DNA of 64,000 bases from contig NZ_CP118631.1 in NCBI RefSeq assembly GCF_028993635.1, positions 1,488,001-1,552,000 on the forward strand, read 5' to 3'. Positions within the stretch are counted from its first letter, which is position 1, and each line of letters begins with the position of its first letter. The stretch is from Mucilaginibacter sp. SJ. GTDB lineage: Bacteria > Bacteroidota > Bacteroidia > Sphingobacteriales > Sphingobacteriaceae. A program made the position numbers and the translations under genes. A model generated the notes under the pieces. It was not told the origin of the DNA, ran no database searches, and was given only the letters and a program-made list of their open reading frames with translations. Below, piece after piece: positions 18,252 through 27,920 of the stretch.

Positions 18252-19443
18252 AAAGATAAAACTGTTTGTTGATGCCCACTCCTTTGATAAAGAATTTCAA
18301 GGGGCGCAAACTTTTATACGCGAATTATACAACCACCTGCTGGCCCACCGCCCGGACATAGATATTTACCTGGGCGCCCATGATACTGATAATATCCGCA
18401 GGTTGTTCCCGCTGTTGCCGTCACAAAATATACTACCCTATAAAAACCGGGGAGTCAACCTCCTGCGCTTTGTTTTTGATATACCGGCCTATATCAAAAA
18501 ATACAGGTTTGATTTCGCGCACTTTCAATACATCAGCCCTAAAAAAATAGCGGGCTGCAGGTACGTAGTAACCATGCATGATATGCTGTTTAACGATTTC
18601 AGAAAGGATTTCCCGATCCTGTTCAGCATACCGCGCAATTACCTTTTTGGCCGCAGCATTAAAAATGCAGATATCAAAACCACTGTATCAGACTATTCGA
18701 AAGAACGGATCTGTGATTATTACCACATTCCCGCTGACGAGGTGCATATTATCCAAAACGGGGTAAATAACTCATTGCTGCAATACCAGTCATCAAAAAA
18801 AGAGGCAGAAGATTGGGTAGCAGAAAAATTCGGCATAAGAAATTTCATCCTGTACACCAGCCGCATTGAACCCCGCAAAAACCACCTTTTGTTACTGCAA
18901 AAATATTTGAAACTGAAGCTGTACGAACAAGACATTGGCCTGGTGTTCATTGGTAAAGCATCCATAAAAACGCTCGGTTTAGCCAGGCTCATCAAGAGCC
19001 TTACGCCTGAGCAAGAGCGGTTTTTCAGGTGGGTACCGCAGGCAGAACAGGCCGATCTGGCGGCCTTCTACCGGGCCTGCAGGCTGTTTGTATATCCCTC
19101 AAAAGCCGAAGGCTTTGGGATCCCGCCGCTTGAAGCAGCCATTTGTGGTGCACCGGTATTATGCTCGGCAGAAACAGCTATGAAAAATTTCTACTTTTTT
19201 GCGCCATATACTTTTAACCCGGCCAATCATGCCGATTTTGAGCAAAAGCTATTACTTGCCGCACAGCAACCACCCGGCGATGCCTTCACCAGCCAGGTAG
19301 CGCTGCATGTTGAACAGCAATACCACTGGCAAAAAAGCAGCACCATATTTTACAACTTGTTACAAGCAAATTTTCATTGTCATGAAACTAAAAATAGCGA
19401 TCTTAGGAACGAGGGGCATCCCGAACTACTATGGCGGGTTTGA
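18241..19443 (+). CDS. family 4 glycosyltransferase
   Basis: The 400-residue GT-B protein carries YTSRIEPRKNH at the start of its C-terminal half and the donor-site motif SKAEGFGIPPLEAAICG with the EX7E Glu pair. GT4 enzymes retain anomeric configuration and usually take GDP- or UDP-sugars. The gene overlaps its upstream neighbour by 11 bp and the downstream one by 62 bp, an unusually long overlap that implies coupled expression. Confidence 0.88.
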   Translation: MAAKKIKLFVDAHSFDKEFQGAQTFIRELYNHLLAHRPDIDIYLGAHDTDNIRRLFPLLPSQNILPYKNRGVNLLRFVFDIPAYIKKYRFDFAHFQYISPKKIAGCRYVVTMHDMLFNDFRKDFPILFSIPRNYLFGRSIKNADIKTTVSDYSKERICDYYHIPADEVHIIQNGVNNSLLQYQSSKKEAEDWVAEKFGIRNFILYTSRIEPRKNHLLLLQKYLKLKLYEQDIGLVFIGKASIKTLGLARLIKSLTPEQERFFRWVPQAEQADLAAFYRACRLFVYPSKAEGFGIPPLEAAICGAPVLCSAETAMKNFYFFAPYTFNPANHADFEQKLLLAAQQPPGDAFTSQVALHVEQQYHWQKSSTIFYNLLQANFHCHETKNSDLRNEGHPELLWRV

Positions 19444-20509
19444 GCATATTTCCGAATATGTATCGGCCGGTTTGGTAAAAAAAGGGCATTCAGTCACTGT
19501 TTATAACTCACACAACCACCCTTATGAAGCCGATACCTGGAACGGCGTTAACATTGTACATTGTTACGATCCGGAGTATCTGATAGGCACTGCCGGGCAG
19601 TTTGCCTATGATTTTAACTGCCTTATGGATGCCCGTAAACGTAAGTTTGATGTAGTACTGCTTATGGGCTACACCAGCAGCTCGGTTTGGGGCCGTCTTT
19701 ACCCGCCCAACAGCGTTATCATTACCAATATGGATGGACTGGAGTGGAAACGCTCCAAGTACTCAAAGCCTGTACAACAATTTTTGAAGTACGCGGAAAA
19801 GCTGGCAGTGAAACATAGCCAGTATTATATTTCCGACTCAAGGGTGATCAGGTCATACCTTAAGGATAAGTACGAGGTTGACAGCCGGTATATCCCCTAT
19901 GGCGCCGATCTGTTTTCAGACCAGGAACGTGAGCAGTTTGATAAAAGCGAGGTGCTCAAAGAAGATTATTTTTTGCTGATGGCCCGTATGGAGCCCGAAA
20001 ACAACATCGAAACTATTTTAGAAGGCTTTAACAACAGTTCATCAAAAAAAAGCTTTATGGTTTTGGGCGATACCAGTAACCGCTTTGGCAAATTCATAAC
20101 CCACAGGTTTAAAAACGATGACCGCATCCAGTTTAAGGGCGCCAATTTTGATAATTCGGTTGTGCGCGCGCTACAAAACAACAGCTACCTGTATTTCCAC
20201 GGGCACAGCGTGGGAGGTACTAATCCGTCCCTGCTTGAAGCCATGGCCAGCGAAGCCTTGATTGCCGCCCATAATAACCCTTTCAATAAATCAGTACTCA
20301 ATTCAGATGCTTTTTATTTTGATAATGCTAACGAAGTGCGCCATTTGGTTGAGAATGTACAGCGCAAGGATACCGAACGCGAAATGGTGAAAAATAACCT
20401 TCATAAGATCCAATACCAGTTTAACTGGGAGGTAGTGATCAACGATTACGAAGATTTTATACTGGAATGCTATCAGCAACAACATGGAAAAGTTACTAAG
20501 GCCCGATGA
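19382..20509 (+). CDS. DUF1972-type glycosyltransferase (rhamnosyltransferase-like)
   Basis: The start was set at ATG 19382 because MKLKIAILGTRGIP begins the DUF1972 domain directly; the longer frame to 19307 adds residues without homology features. The GTRGIPNYYGGFE motif, NMDGLEWKRSKYS and YIPYGAD are diagnostic for this group, which includes rhamnosyl- and galactosyltransferases of capsule and O-antigen loci. At 376 residues it is of normal length. It overlaps the preceding gene by 62 bp and the following gene by 26 bp. Confidence 0.85.
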   Translation: MKLKIAILGTRGIPNYYGGFEHISEYVSAGLVKKGHSVTVYNSHNHPYEADTWNGVNIVHCYDPEYLIGTAGQFAYDFNCLMDARKRKFDVVLLMGYTSSSVWGRLYPPNSVIITNMDGLEWKRSKYSKPVQQFLKYAEKLAVKHSQYYISDSRVIRSYLKDKYEVDSRYIPYGADLFSDQEREQFDKSEVLKEDYFLLMARMEPENNIETILEGFNNSSSKKSFMVLGDTSNRFGKFITHRFKNDDRIQFKGANFDNSVVRALQNNSYLYFHGHSVGGTNPSLLEAMASEALIAAHNNPFNKSVLNSDAFYFDNANEVRHLVENVQRKDTEREMVKNNLHKIQYQFNWEVVINDYEDFILECYQQQHGKVTKAR

Positions 20510-21752
20510 TACGCTAAACAACAGGATAAGCTATTACCTGCTGATACTGTTATTGCTGAGCCTGCCCTTCAACCTGTTTTACAGCCACCTGTTTTTAATA
20601 GGCCTGGCCCTGCATACTATTATACAAATTCGCAAAACAACTATAAAGCCGCTATTAACAAGGGCTAACTTTGCTTTGGCTGCTGTTTTTTTTGTAACGC
20701 TTTTGAGCATTATTTACACATCCAATAAACCCCAGGCTTTTACAGAGTTAGGCAGGCAGGTTACTATTTTGCTTATCCCGCTAATTTTTTGTTTTAATCC
20801 GCTCGATTTAAAAAAATACCGGCATAAGTTTTTACTTGTATTTTCATTAGGCTGTACCATCACTATCACTTACCTTTTTTTACAGGCTATTTCTACCATA
20901 AAATATTATCATCTGCCTTTAAACGCATTAGCGTCCCCAGCATTCACAAACCACAATTTTTCGGAACCGCTGGAAATCCATGCTACATTTTTTTCCATGC
21001 AGATAGCTATAGCGCTGGTTTATCTGCTGTATGTTTTAGTGAGGGAAACAGTAAAGACCCGTAAATTTTTCTGGCTTACTTGCTGTGGCATTTTAGCAAT
21101 GGGGGTTCTGCAGCTTAGTTCAAAATCGATATTTATAGCTTTGCTGCTTATTATAAATATCGCGCTGCCTTTGTTTATACTAAAAGGGCGAAACCGCTTC
21201 AGGTTTATGGCCATTAGCGCAGCATTATTTATAGTGGTGATGGCAGGCATTTATACCCGGGATACTTTTAAAGAACGTTATGTAACCGAGCTAAAAAAAG
21301 ACCTGAGCCAATCAACCGACACCGAACTTACCGATCCGCGATTAGCGAGATGGAGCGTGGCCATTAGCGTGGGAGCACAATCGCCTGTTATAGGTCATGG
21401 CGCAGGCACTGAAATTGGAATGCTCAAAGACCCATTTTTTGATCACCGGTTTTACCGGTCGTACCTGGCCGGGTTAAATGCGCATAACCAGTTTATCAGC
21501 TTTTTTATTAAATCGGGCATTGCCGGTTTACTTATTTACCTGTGTGTACTGGTATTTGGTATCAGAACAGCCCTTGCAAAACGCGATTTATTGCTCATGG
21601 CTTTTATGGTTATTATAACCGCCGTTTCCTTTTCCGAAAACTTTTTAGATGTGGATAAAGGCATCTTTTTTTATGGCGTATTTTTCTCATTATTAATGTT
21701 TTCTGCAAGCTCAGAAACCACAGGGACCCGGACTAAAATATTGTGTAATTAG
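20484..21752 (+). CDS. O-antigen ligase/polymerase family membrane protein
   Basis: A 422-residue protein with about ten hydrophobic helices. The conserved periplasmic loop includes DPRLARWSVAI, GHGAGTEIGMLKD and LNAHNQFISFFIKSGIAGLL, the last carrying the His expected in WaaL/Wzy proteins. It is the last gene of the coupled run begun at 15524, so one locus contains two proteins of this superfamily: one may polymerise and the other ligate. Confidence 0.82.
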   Translation: MEKLLRPDDTLNNRISYYLLILLLLSLPFNLFYSHLFLIGLALHTIIQIRKTTIKPLLTRANFALAAVFFVTLLSIIYTSNKPQAFTELGRQVTILLIPLIFCFNPLDLKKYRHKFLLVFSLGCTITITYLFLQAISTIKYYHLPLNALASPAFTNHNFSEPLEIHATFFSMQIAIALVYLLYVLVRETVKTRKFFWLTCCGILAMGVLQLSSKSIFIALLLIINIALPLFILKGRNRFRFMAISAALFIVVMAGIYTRDTFKERYVTELKKDLSQSTDTELTDPRLARWSVAISVGAQSPVIGHGAGTEIGMLKDPFFDHRFYRSYLAGLNAHNQFISFFIKSGIAGLLIYLCVLVFGIRTALAKRDLLLMAFMVIITAVSFSENFLDVDKGIFFYGVFFSLLMFSASSETTGTRTKILCN

Positions 21753-21809
21753 TTTATTCACAGGCAACCAAAGCTGCAGGGGGTACGTCATCATTATATA
21801 TACAAAGAC

Positions 21810-22772
21810 GTGAAAAGTACAGTCATCTTAGTTGAACAAAACAATAAACGATTGTTAAATACCAGGAATAATATTTTAGCTACCCTTGCCTATTTTGACA
21901 TGTGGGACTACCCGTTAACCTACGGCGAAATATTCCTGTTTTTGGAAAACAAGTATGGCCAGCATGATTTCACTGAAGCGCTTGATCAACTTATCGTCAA
22001 TAAGCTGGTATTTCATTTCGACAGGTTTTATTCGCTCAAAAACGATTATATGATAGCGGTGAGGCGTAATAAAGGAAACAAAAAAGCTGCCGCGCTAATC
22101 AATAAAGCTAAAGAAATAGGCGCCTTTCTGATTAGGTTTCCTTACGTTCGCGGTATTGGCATTTCAGGTTCTTTGTCTAAGAATTTCGCCGATGACAATT
22201 CGGACATTGATTTTTTTATCATTACCGAACGTAACAGGCTCTGGCTTGCACGTACGTTTATGCATATATTCAAAAAACTTACCTTTTTGGTTGGTAAACA
22301 GCACAACTACTGCATGAACTACTATATTGATGAGGCCCAACTGCAGATAGTTGAAAAGAACATTTATACAGCAATTGAAGTAGCAACTATTATCCCATTA
22401 GAGGGTGACCTTACCTTTGAAAGTTTTTATAAATCTAACGCCTGGACCTCCGGTTTCCTGCCTAACAAATGTATGCGCCTCGCTACTGCTAAACCATTAA
22501 AAAAGCGGTGGTATAAAACATTGGCAGAAAGCCTGTTCAATAATCCACTCGGCGATTGGCTGGATAATGTATTGATGAAAATCACCTCCGGGCGATGGAA
22601 CAAGAAAACTGAAATGAAGAAATTGAATATGCGGGGTACGGTAATGAGCATGGCTGCAACCAAACATTTTGCCAAGCCCTCTCCCGAAAACTTTCAAATT
22701 AAACTGATAGAAAAATACCGGATTAAAGTTTCCATGTTGTTACAGCAATTTGAAGAACGGATGGCGCAGTAA
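21810..22772 (+). CDS. nucleotidyltransferase-domain protein
   Basis: A 320-residue protein starting with GTG. The GS(x)nDxD signature of the pol-beta nucleotidyltransferase fold is present: Gly120-Ser121 and Asp132/Asp134 within NSDIDFFI. Before it is a winged-helix-like segment of 80 residues (YGEIFLFLENKYG and LIVNKLVFHFDRFYSL); after it is a helical domain. It may transfer an NMP group to a small molecule or protein. Such proteins sit in many exopolysaccharide loci with no known job. It follows the polymerase gene by 57 bp. Confidence 0.65.
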   Translation: MKSTVILVEQNNKRLLNTRNNILATLAYFDMWDYPLTYGEIFLFLENKYGQHDFTEALDQLIVNKLVFHFDRFYSLKNDYMIAVRRNKGNKKAAALINKAKEIGAFLIRFPYVRGIGISGSLSKNFADDNSDIDFFIITERNRLWLARTFMHIFKKLTFLVGKQHNYCMNYYIDEAQLQIVEKNIYTAIEVATIIPLEGDLTFESFYKSNAWTSGFLPNKCMRLATAKPLKKRWYKTLAESLFNNPLGDWLDNVLMKITSGRWNKKTEMKKLNMRGTVMSMAATKHFAKPSPENFQIKLIEKYRIKVSMLLQQFEERMAQ

Positions 22773-22886
22773 AACTCCTCCTTATCGTCATGCCGAGATT
22801 ATTTCGGTCCTAAATGCTAAGTCTAAAACTTGCATGAGACACTTGTTCTACAGTTTCCGGAACAAGTTCGGTTACAACTTTTTCAA
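22773..22886. repeat. short inverted repeats between convergent genes
   Basis: An 8-bp perfect stem (ACTTGTTC at 22841-22848 with GAACAAGT at 22860-22867) follows a shorter CCGA/TCGG stem. The wording (GTCATGCCGA, GGAACAAGTTCGG) resembles decayed copies of an intergenic repeat. It may also terminate the two converging transcripts. Confidence 0.4.
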
Positions 22887-23708
22887 TTACCTTTTCCTCA
22901 GCGAAATAATATAATAATCTCCCACGTACTTAAACGGCCAGGTTGCCTTCAGCCTATTCTCCCAACGGGCAAGTGTTTTATAGGCGCGCTGATGTTTTTC
23001 GGCAAAGCCTTCAATATATGATGGCGGCACTATGGTACACACCCCCTCGATACCCCATACCTCAAAGTCGGATTTTAAACGTTTTTTAATGTAGGATGGG
23101 TTGTAATAGAAGCAATCAAAGTATACGCCTTCAACATGCGCCTTGCGGCCATTACTGCTAAAAAACCGGCGAAAAGCAGTTTTAAATTTCCCTTTAAATA
23201 CCAGCAAAGTTTCCCAAAGGCAGAATTTGGGCAGCACCACCAGGGTCACCGTGCCTCCCGGATTTAGTAGCCCGGCAAATGAACTCAATACTTTTTCCAG
23301 TTCGCAGGTACAATTGAGGCCTGCAAAGTTGGAAAAGATCAGATCATAAGGGCCTTTGTTGTTTAGCCGTTCAAGCTGCGTATATGAACAAAGCTCATTG
23401 CTTACCGCATGCTGCATATCATACTTTACCACCTTTTCGCGGAGTTGCTGCTGCATCCCTTTTGAAATATCAGTAGCATGTACTTTAAATCCTTTTTGTG
23501 CAAAAAACAGTGCATCTTCACCGGTACCACTATTCAGTTCAAGGATGTTGCTTCCAGGCTTGAGGTATTGCAGGATATGATCACGCACGCGTTTGCGCTT
23601 GTAAGCAATTATCGTGTCGCCTGAGTACAATTCATCAAAAACTGCCGACTGGTTGCTAAATGCAGCCTCGGCAAATTGTTCGTTTATACGTGATGCGGTG
23701 CCGGTCAT
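22887..23708 (-). CDS. class I SAM-dependent methyltransferase
   Basis: The 273-residue enzyme has motif I ILELNSGTGEDALFF at about residues 55-69 and HATDISKGM as the ribose-binding strand. The following FSNFAGLNCTCEL and LLNPGGTVTLVVL complete the Rossmann methyltransferase core. The acceptor is unknown. Its start overlaps the stop of the cobalamin-type radical SAM gene by 4 bp, so the two work in one operon. Confidence 0.85.
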   Translation of the reverse strand: MTGTASRINEQFAEAAFSNQSAVFDELYSGDTIIAYKRKRVRDHILQYLKPGSNILELNSGTGEDALFFAQKGFKVHATDISKGMQQQLREKVVKYDMQHAVSNELCSYTQLERLNNKGPYDLIFSNFAGLNCTCELEKVLSSFAGLLNPGGTVTLVVLPKFCLWETLLVFKGKFKTAFRRFFSSNGRKAHVEGVYFDCFYYNPSYIKKRLKSDFEVWGIEGVCTIVPPSYIEGFAEKHQRAYKTLARWENRLKATWPFKYVGDYYIISLRKR

Positions 23709-25168
23709 ATCGCCTTTTCAAATTTTTCCAGCTTCAGCTTTTCAAGATAAGTAAGCGGCGCATAATAAAACACCGATAACGCTTTCCTGATATTTTTTAC
23801 CGAGCTTCCAAACGGATCTTTTAGCAGTTTTTGGAAGCTATTTTTTGCCAGGTGCTTGTGATAGTTACGGTGTACATATTTATGTAATTGCTTATAGTAA
23901 AAAGGCGGATAGGTGTTTTTAAACATCAGCGCCATCTCGTCGGAGTCTGTCCAGTTGGTTTTCTTTTTCAACTCGGTTTTAACGCGCTCGTAAAAACCGG
24001 TACCCGGCAGCGGATACGATACCGAAATACCAATTTCAAATGGCAGCAACCGGTTAATCATATCTATGGTAAGCGTAATATCATCCCGCGTTTCTTCGGG
24101 ATAACCGAACTGGATAAAGAACGATGGCTTAATACCATGCGCTTTCATGAGGTGCGTAGCCGTATGGATCTGATCGATAGTTATACCCTTATCCATGGCG
24201 TCCAGTACCTTCTGCGATCCGCTTTCCGCTCCTATCCACACGTTTTCACAACCGGCGACCGCCAGGGCTGCTACGGCCTCTTCCCCGGCCAACAAATCAG
24301 CCCGCGACTGGATCTTGAAACGGATCTTAATTCCCTCCTGCGCCAGCAGTTTGGCAAATTCCTGCACCCAACCGGGTTTCAACCCAAAAATATCATCACA
24401 AAACCAGATATGATCCATCTGGTATCGCTCCTTAAGCAGTTTAAGCTCATTAACAATATACTGCGGACTGTGAGAATTATACCGGTTGCCATAAATAGGC
24501 TTGGCACACCAGTTACACTTGAACGGACAGCCGCGGGTGGTTACCACATTAACTGAAAAATAGCCTGCATTCTTCATCCACATATCGCGATAGATATCCA
24601 TATTCACCAAATCCCAGGCGGGCGTGGGCAAACTATCCAGTTCCTTCATCACTGCACGGCCGGGCGTTTTAATGATCTCGCTGCCGTTCGTGTAAGCTAA
24701 TCCTTTTATCTCAAAATGATCCGTATTACCGTTTCGGATATGTTCAGTAAGTTCTGCCAGCGTTTGCTCGGCTTCACCTAATATCACAAAATCAGCTCCC
24801 TCGGCAAGATATGCTGCATACCGGTCGGTTGAATCTGAGCTGGAAACGATAACTGTACAGCCACGTTCCTTAGCCAGCTTACACATCTTAAATGCAGCCT
24901 CGCGCATATTGGTGAGGCACATTTTGGTCAGGTAGTTGAACCCATCATCATAAACCACAAAAAAATCCGGTTTATTCAGCTCAATAGCGGCTATCACCTC
25001 GTCAGGATTGCTCACAAACATGGTATCAAACAAGCTTACCCGGTAACCCTGCTCCCTCATCAGGGCAGCAGCGTATATAGTACCCAGCGGCGCATAAGGT
25101 TGCCCTATACCCCATTGCTTAGGATCGAACCGTAAAAAGTAAGAATGTGTAAACAGTATATTGTTCAT
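23705..25168 (-). CDS. B12-binding-type radical SAM enzyme
   Basis: A 487-residue protein. Residues 1-150 have the layout of the cobalamin-binding Rossmann domain found in class B radical SAM proteins (GTIYAAALMREQGYRVSLFDT, YLAEGADFVILGEAEQTLAEL), though no clear DxHxxG is visible. The radical SAM cluster ligands are Cys214, Cys218 and Cys221. The YPLPGTGFYERV segment near the C-terminus is typical for the B12-radical SAM group acting on lipids, glycans or natural products. It would methylate or rearrange an unactivated carbon. Confidence 0.85.
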   Translation of the reverse strand: MNNILFTHSYFLRFDPKQWGIGQPYAPLGTIYAAALMREQGYRVSLFDTMFVSNPDEVIAAIELNKPDFFVVYDDGFNYLTKMCLTNMREAAFKMCKLAKERGCTVIVSSSDSTDRYAAYLAEGADFVILGEAEQTLAELTEHIRNGNTDHFEIKGLAYTNGSEIIKTPGRAVMKELDSLPTPAWDLVNMDIYRDMWMKNAGYFSVNVVTTRGCPFKCNWCAKPIYGNRYNSHSPQYIVNELKLLKERYQMDHIWFCDDIFGLKPGWVQEFAKLLAQEGIKIRFKIQSRADLLAGEEAVAALAVAGCENVWIGAESGSQKVLDAMDKGITIDQIHTATHLMKAHGIKPSFFIQFGYPEETRDDITLTIDMINRLLPFEIGISVSYPLPGTGFYERVKTELKKKTNWTDSDEMALMFKNTYPPFYYKQLHKYVHRNYHKHLAKNSFQKLLKDPFGSSVKNIRKALSVFYYAPLTYLEKLKLEKFEKAI

Positions 25169-25206
25169 GTGTTTTAAGCCTGTTTCTAAATCCAGGGAAT
25201 TTTCTA

Positions 25207-25326
25207 TTCCCTCCCCTGGGAGGGGTGCGCGGGATTGTGATTTGGCAGGGAGGGGTTTATCCGCCTTTGCAAAAACGGCTATACCTGTAGATGAAACCCC
25301 TCCCTACACCCTCCCAGGGGAGGGAA
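25207..25326. repeat. 120-bp inverted repeat with double arms
   Basis: Two perfect arm pairs nest within each other: 18 bp (25207-25224 with 25309-25326) and 12 bp (25247-25258 with 25294-25305). Arms are built of CCCTCCC and GGGAGGGG blocks, unlike the AT-rich surroundings. It lies in the only large gap of the radical SAM operon and may be a MITE-like or REP-like element, or a read-through regulator. Confidence 0.75.
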
Positions 25327-25361
25327 TCGCACATTCCCGCGCTTCATTGCTTTTTTTATTA

Positions 25362-26414
25362 TTAATCCAACCTCGCCAGTGGCGATAAATTAAGCGAGCA
25401 TACACATTTAACACAGGTAGGGTCATTAGCCATATCCAGCGTTTTGCGAAAATTGATCGCCTCTTTGCTATTCAAAATATCATTTAATGAATTATCCCTG
25501 ATGTTACCTATCGCCTCATGAAAAAAGCAAGGCCTTACCGCGCCATCAGCCTCAATCACTGCCGACACCCATGGTGCATTACACTTTTTAAACGGGAATG
25601 CATTATGACCATAAAAAGCAGCATAATAACCATAAATATCCTGGATCTTAGCAGGAGATTCAGCAATGAACCTGCTGGCAAAATCACCTTTGTTGGCAAG
25701 TACCTGATTTGTTATCTCCTGAAACTCGGCAAGTTCGCTTTCGGTTGGCAGTATCTCGTGTTGCCGTGGCTCCGCCCATGCTGTTTGGCGGTTAAAGGCA
25801 TGGCTGCTTACATCAGCCGGTAAAAAGCTCACCTGGTCAATGCCCATTTGCCTTGCGGCTTCAATAATGGCCGGCCAGTTCCTGAAATTTAAACGGTGAA
25901 TTACGGTACGGGCTGTAATGCGATATTGGGGTTCGAGAGATTTGATGTACTCTACTCCCTCCTTCAATTTATTGAATGCCCCTGGAACATTTCGGATGGC
26001 ATCATGTAAAAGTTCATCGCCATCTAAAGAAACAATCAAATCATCAACCCATCTTAAAATATCGAACGCGTTTTTCCTGATAGATAAACCTGTTGATAAC
26101 AGTGTAACCTTGATCTTTTCGGCACACAGGATCTCACACAACCTAAAAAAATTGGTATTTAGCAAAGCTTCCCCGCCCGACATCAGCACCTGCTTAGTAC
26201 CGAATTTTCGTAAAGCACCTAACAGATCGGTCACGTCGGCTTCGGTAAGCTGCTTCAGGTTTTTATTATCCTTCCAGATATCGCACATTACGCAACGGCA
26301 GTTGCAGGCACTGTGCGGCATCAAAATCACGATGGGTAGCGCAGCGACGCGGTGCGTTTGCAATGTGCGGAAACGCTGAAAGGTATGATATAACGATTGG
26401 CCTGTCATCTGCAT
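25362..26414 (-). CDS. radical SAM protein with SPASM-like C-terminus
   Basis: This 350-residue enzyme has the CxxxCxxC cluster at Cys37, Cys41 and Cys44, followed by a MSGGEALLNTNFF loop that contacts SAM. Near the end there is a set of further cysteines (KKCNAPW, VRPCFF, CVKCVC), as in SPASM/twitch proteins with auxiliary Fe-S clusters. Members often modify peptides, though glycan- and metabolite-active ones exist. It is 3 bp from the next upstream gene and thus in the same operon. Confidence 0.8.
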   Translation of the reverse strand: MQMTGQSLYHTFQRFRTLQTHRVAALPIVILMPHSACNCRCVMCDIWKDNKNLKQLTEADVTDLLGALRKFGTKQVLMSGGEALLNTNFFRLCEILCAEKIKVTLLSTGLSIRKNAFDILRWVDDLIVSLDGDELLHDAIRNVPGAFNKLKEGVEYIKSLEPQYRITARTVIHRLNFRNWPAIIEAARQMGIDQVSFLPADVSSHAFNRQTAWAEPRQHEILPTESELAEFQEITNQVLANKGDFASRFIAESPAKIQDIYGYYAAFYGHNAFPFKKCNAPWVSAVIEADGAVRPCFFHEAIGNIRDNSLNDILNSKEAINFRKTLDMANDPTCVKCVCSLNLSPLARLD

Positions 26415-26417
26415 AAA

Positions 26418-27920
26418 TTAAAATCCCTGTATTTCGGGCTGTCTGTAACGCCAAACCTTTTGTAGCAACTTTATTTCATAAGGATAATGGTACATGCTCG
26501 CCTTATAGCGCATGGTAGCTACCAGTTTAATGGCCATACGTTTAATCATATTGAGCCTGATATCAGTTACCGTTGGATACACCCCGTTCAGTACCGTTTC
26601 AAAATTTCTGATCTTATCAATCATCTCCGGCCTGAGCCATGGCGTGAGCGGATTTTTACGAAGATCAAAGGCTTCCCATGCCGGGCTGATCCAGTCCTCC
26701 AGTGTTTCGGGAAAACGGAAGCCGCTTTTCATTACCTGTTTAAACAGTTCCGACCCTTCGGTGGGCACAGGACTGTAGGTATAAATTACGATCTCGGTTT
26801 TAGGGTTAACAGCCTTTACCTTTTTTATAAAGTCTATTTCAAAATCAATTTGCGACTGAACCTGTTCCTGGGTTGGCGCCGGAGTGCCTAATACAAAAGA
26901 ATATTCGGGTATGATATCAAACTTTTTAAGGCGTTCGGCAAACTCAATGATCTGGTCGCCTGTTTGCGTGCCGCCCTTATCCATCTGTTCTAAAATGGCA
27001 TTGTTACCACTTTCGGCTCCGAAAAAGATGATCTTACATCCTGATTCGCGGATTGCGGCAAGGGATGAATCTTTAAATTTCGACATGGTATCGATGCGGG
27101 CCATACCCCACCAGGTCATGTTTTCGGGTTTGATTAAACGGGCAAACTCAACCGCGCGCTTTTCTGATACAAAAAAATTGTTATCATGAAACTCAATGGC
27201 ATCTGCACCCCATTTATCTTTAATATATTTTACATCCTTATAAACATTCTGGGCTGATTTTGCCTTCCATCTTGCCTCATATATTGGCACTACAGCACAA
27301 AAGGAGCAGGTGAAGGGGCAGCCGATACTGGAATGATAAGCCATCGTTTTTTCGCCCAGATAGGTTTTACCCAAAAACTTGGTAATGGGATAAAAAGTGT
27401 TCAGCTTATCATATGGCAAAGGCGGCAAACTATCTTGGTCTAAAAGATCTTCCTTAGCGGTTTTGATGATCTTGCCATCGGTTGTTTTATAGATGAGGTT
27501 GCGGATAAACTCATAAGGTTCGTTTTTCTCAAGGGCATCAATCAAGGCGGGGAAAGCGTGATCACCAGGCCCGTTGATAATAAAATCGACATAACCGGAA
27601 TATAAAACCGCGTTAGGCTGATTTGATGGAAAATACCCGCCCCAGATCATTTTGGTATTGGGATATCTTTGCTTTATAGTTTTTGCCGCAGTAATAGCCT
27701 GCTTTAACTGCGGACCGGGCATAACTGTAAACCCAAAGTATTTAAACTCGCCGGTACTTAAATAGCTATCTATCTTAACCATAGGGTCATGCTCACAATT
27801 GCCGTCAACAATTACCCAATCATATTTTCCATCAACCGAGGCCGCTATATTTAGTATCGAATTAGGTATGCGATACTTGTTATTTGCACTGCGCGGGTTA
27901 AATAATAATATCTTGTTCAT
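26418..27920 (-). CDS. B12-binding-type radical SAM enzyme
   Basis: The 500-residue product has an N-terminal cobalamin-binding-like Rossmann part (residues 1-130, with MIWGGYFPSN and NGPGDHAFPALIDAL) and a radical SAM core with ligands Cys201, Cys205 and Cys208. The ESGNNAILEQMDKG segment and APTQEQVQSQIDFEIDFI are typical of Elp3/MiaB-like radical SAM barrels. It is a distinct paralogue of the 23705 enzyme rather than a copy. Its stop lies 3 bp before the SPASM gene; a small upstream frame overlaps its start. Confidence 0.85.
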   Translation of the reverse strand: MNKILLFNPRSANNKYRIPNSILNIAASVDGKYDWVIVDGNCEHDPMVKIDSYLSTGEFKYFGFTVMPGPQLKQAITAAKTIKQRYPNTKMIWGGYFPSNQPNAVLYSGYVDFIINGPGDHAFPALIDALEKNEPYEFIRNLIYKTTDGKIIKTAKEDLLDQDSLPPLPYDKLNTFYPITKFLGKTYLGEKTMAYHSSIGCPFTCSFCAVVPIYEARWKAKSAQNVYKDVKYIKDKWGADAIEFHDNNFFVSEKRAVEFARLIKPENMTWWGMARIDTMSKFKDSSLAAIRESGCKIIFFGAESGNNAILEQMDKGGTQTGDQIIEFAERLKKFDIIPEYSFVLGTPAPTQEQVQSQIDFEIDFIKKVKAVNPKTEIVIYTYSPVPTEGSELFKQVMKSGFRFPETLEDWISPAWEAFDLRKNPLTPWLRPEMIDKIRNFETVLNGVYPTVTDIRLNMIKRMAIKLVATMRYKASMYHYPYEIKLLQKVWRYRQPEIQGF

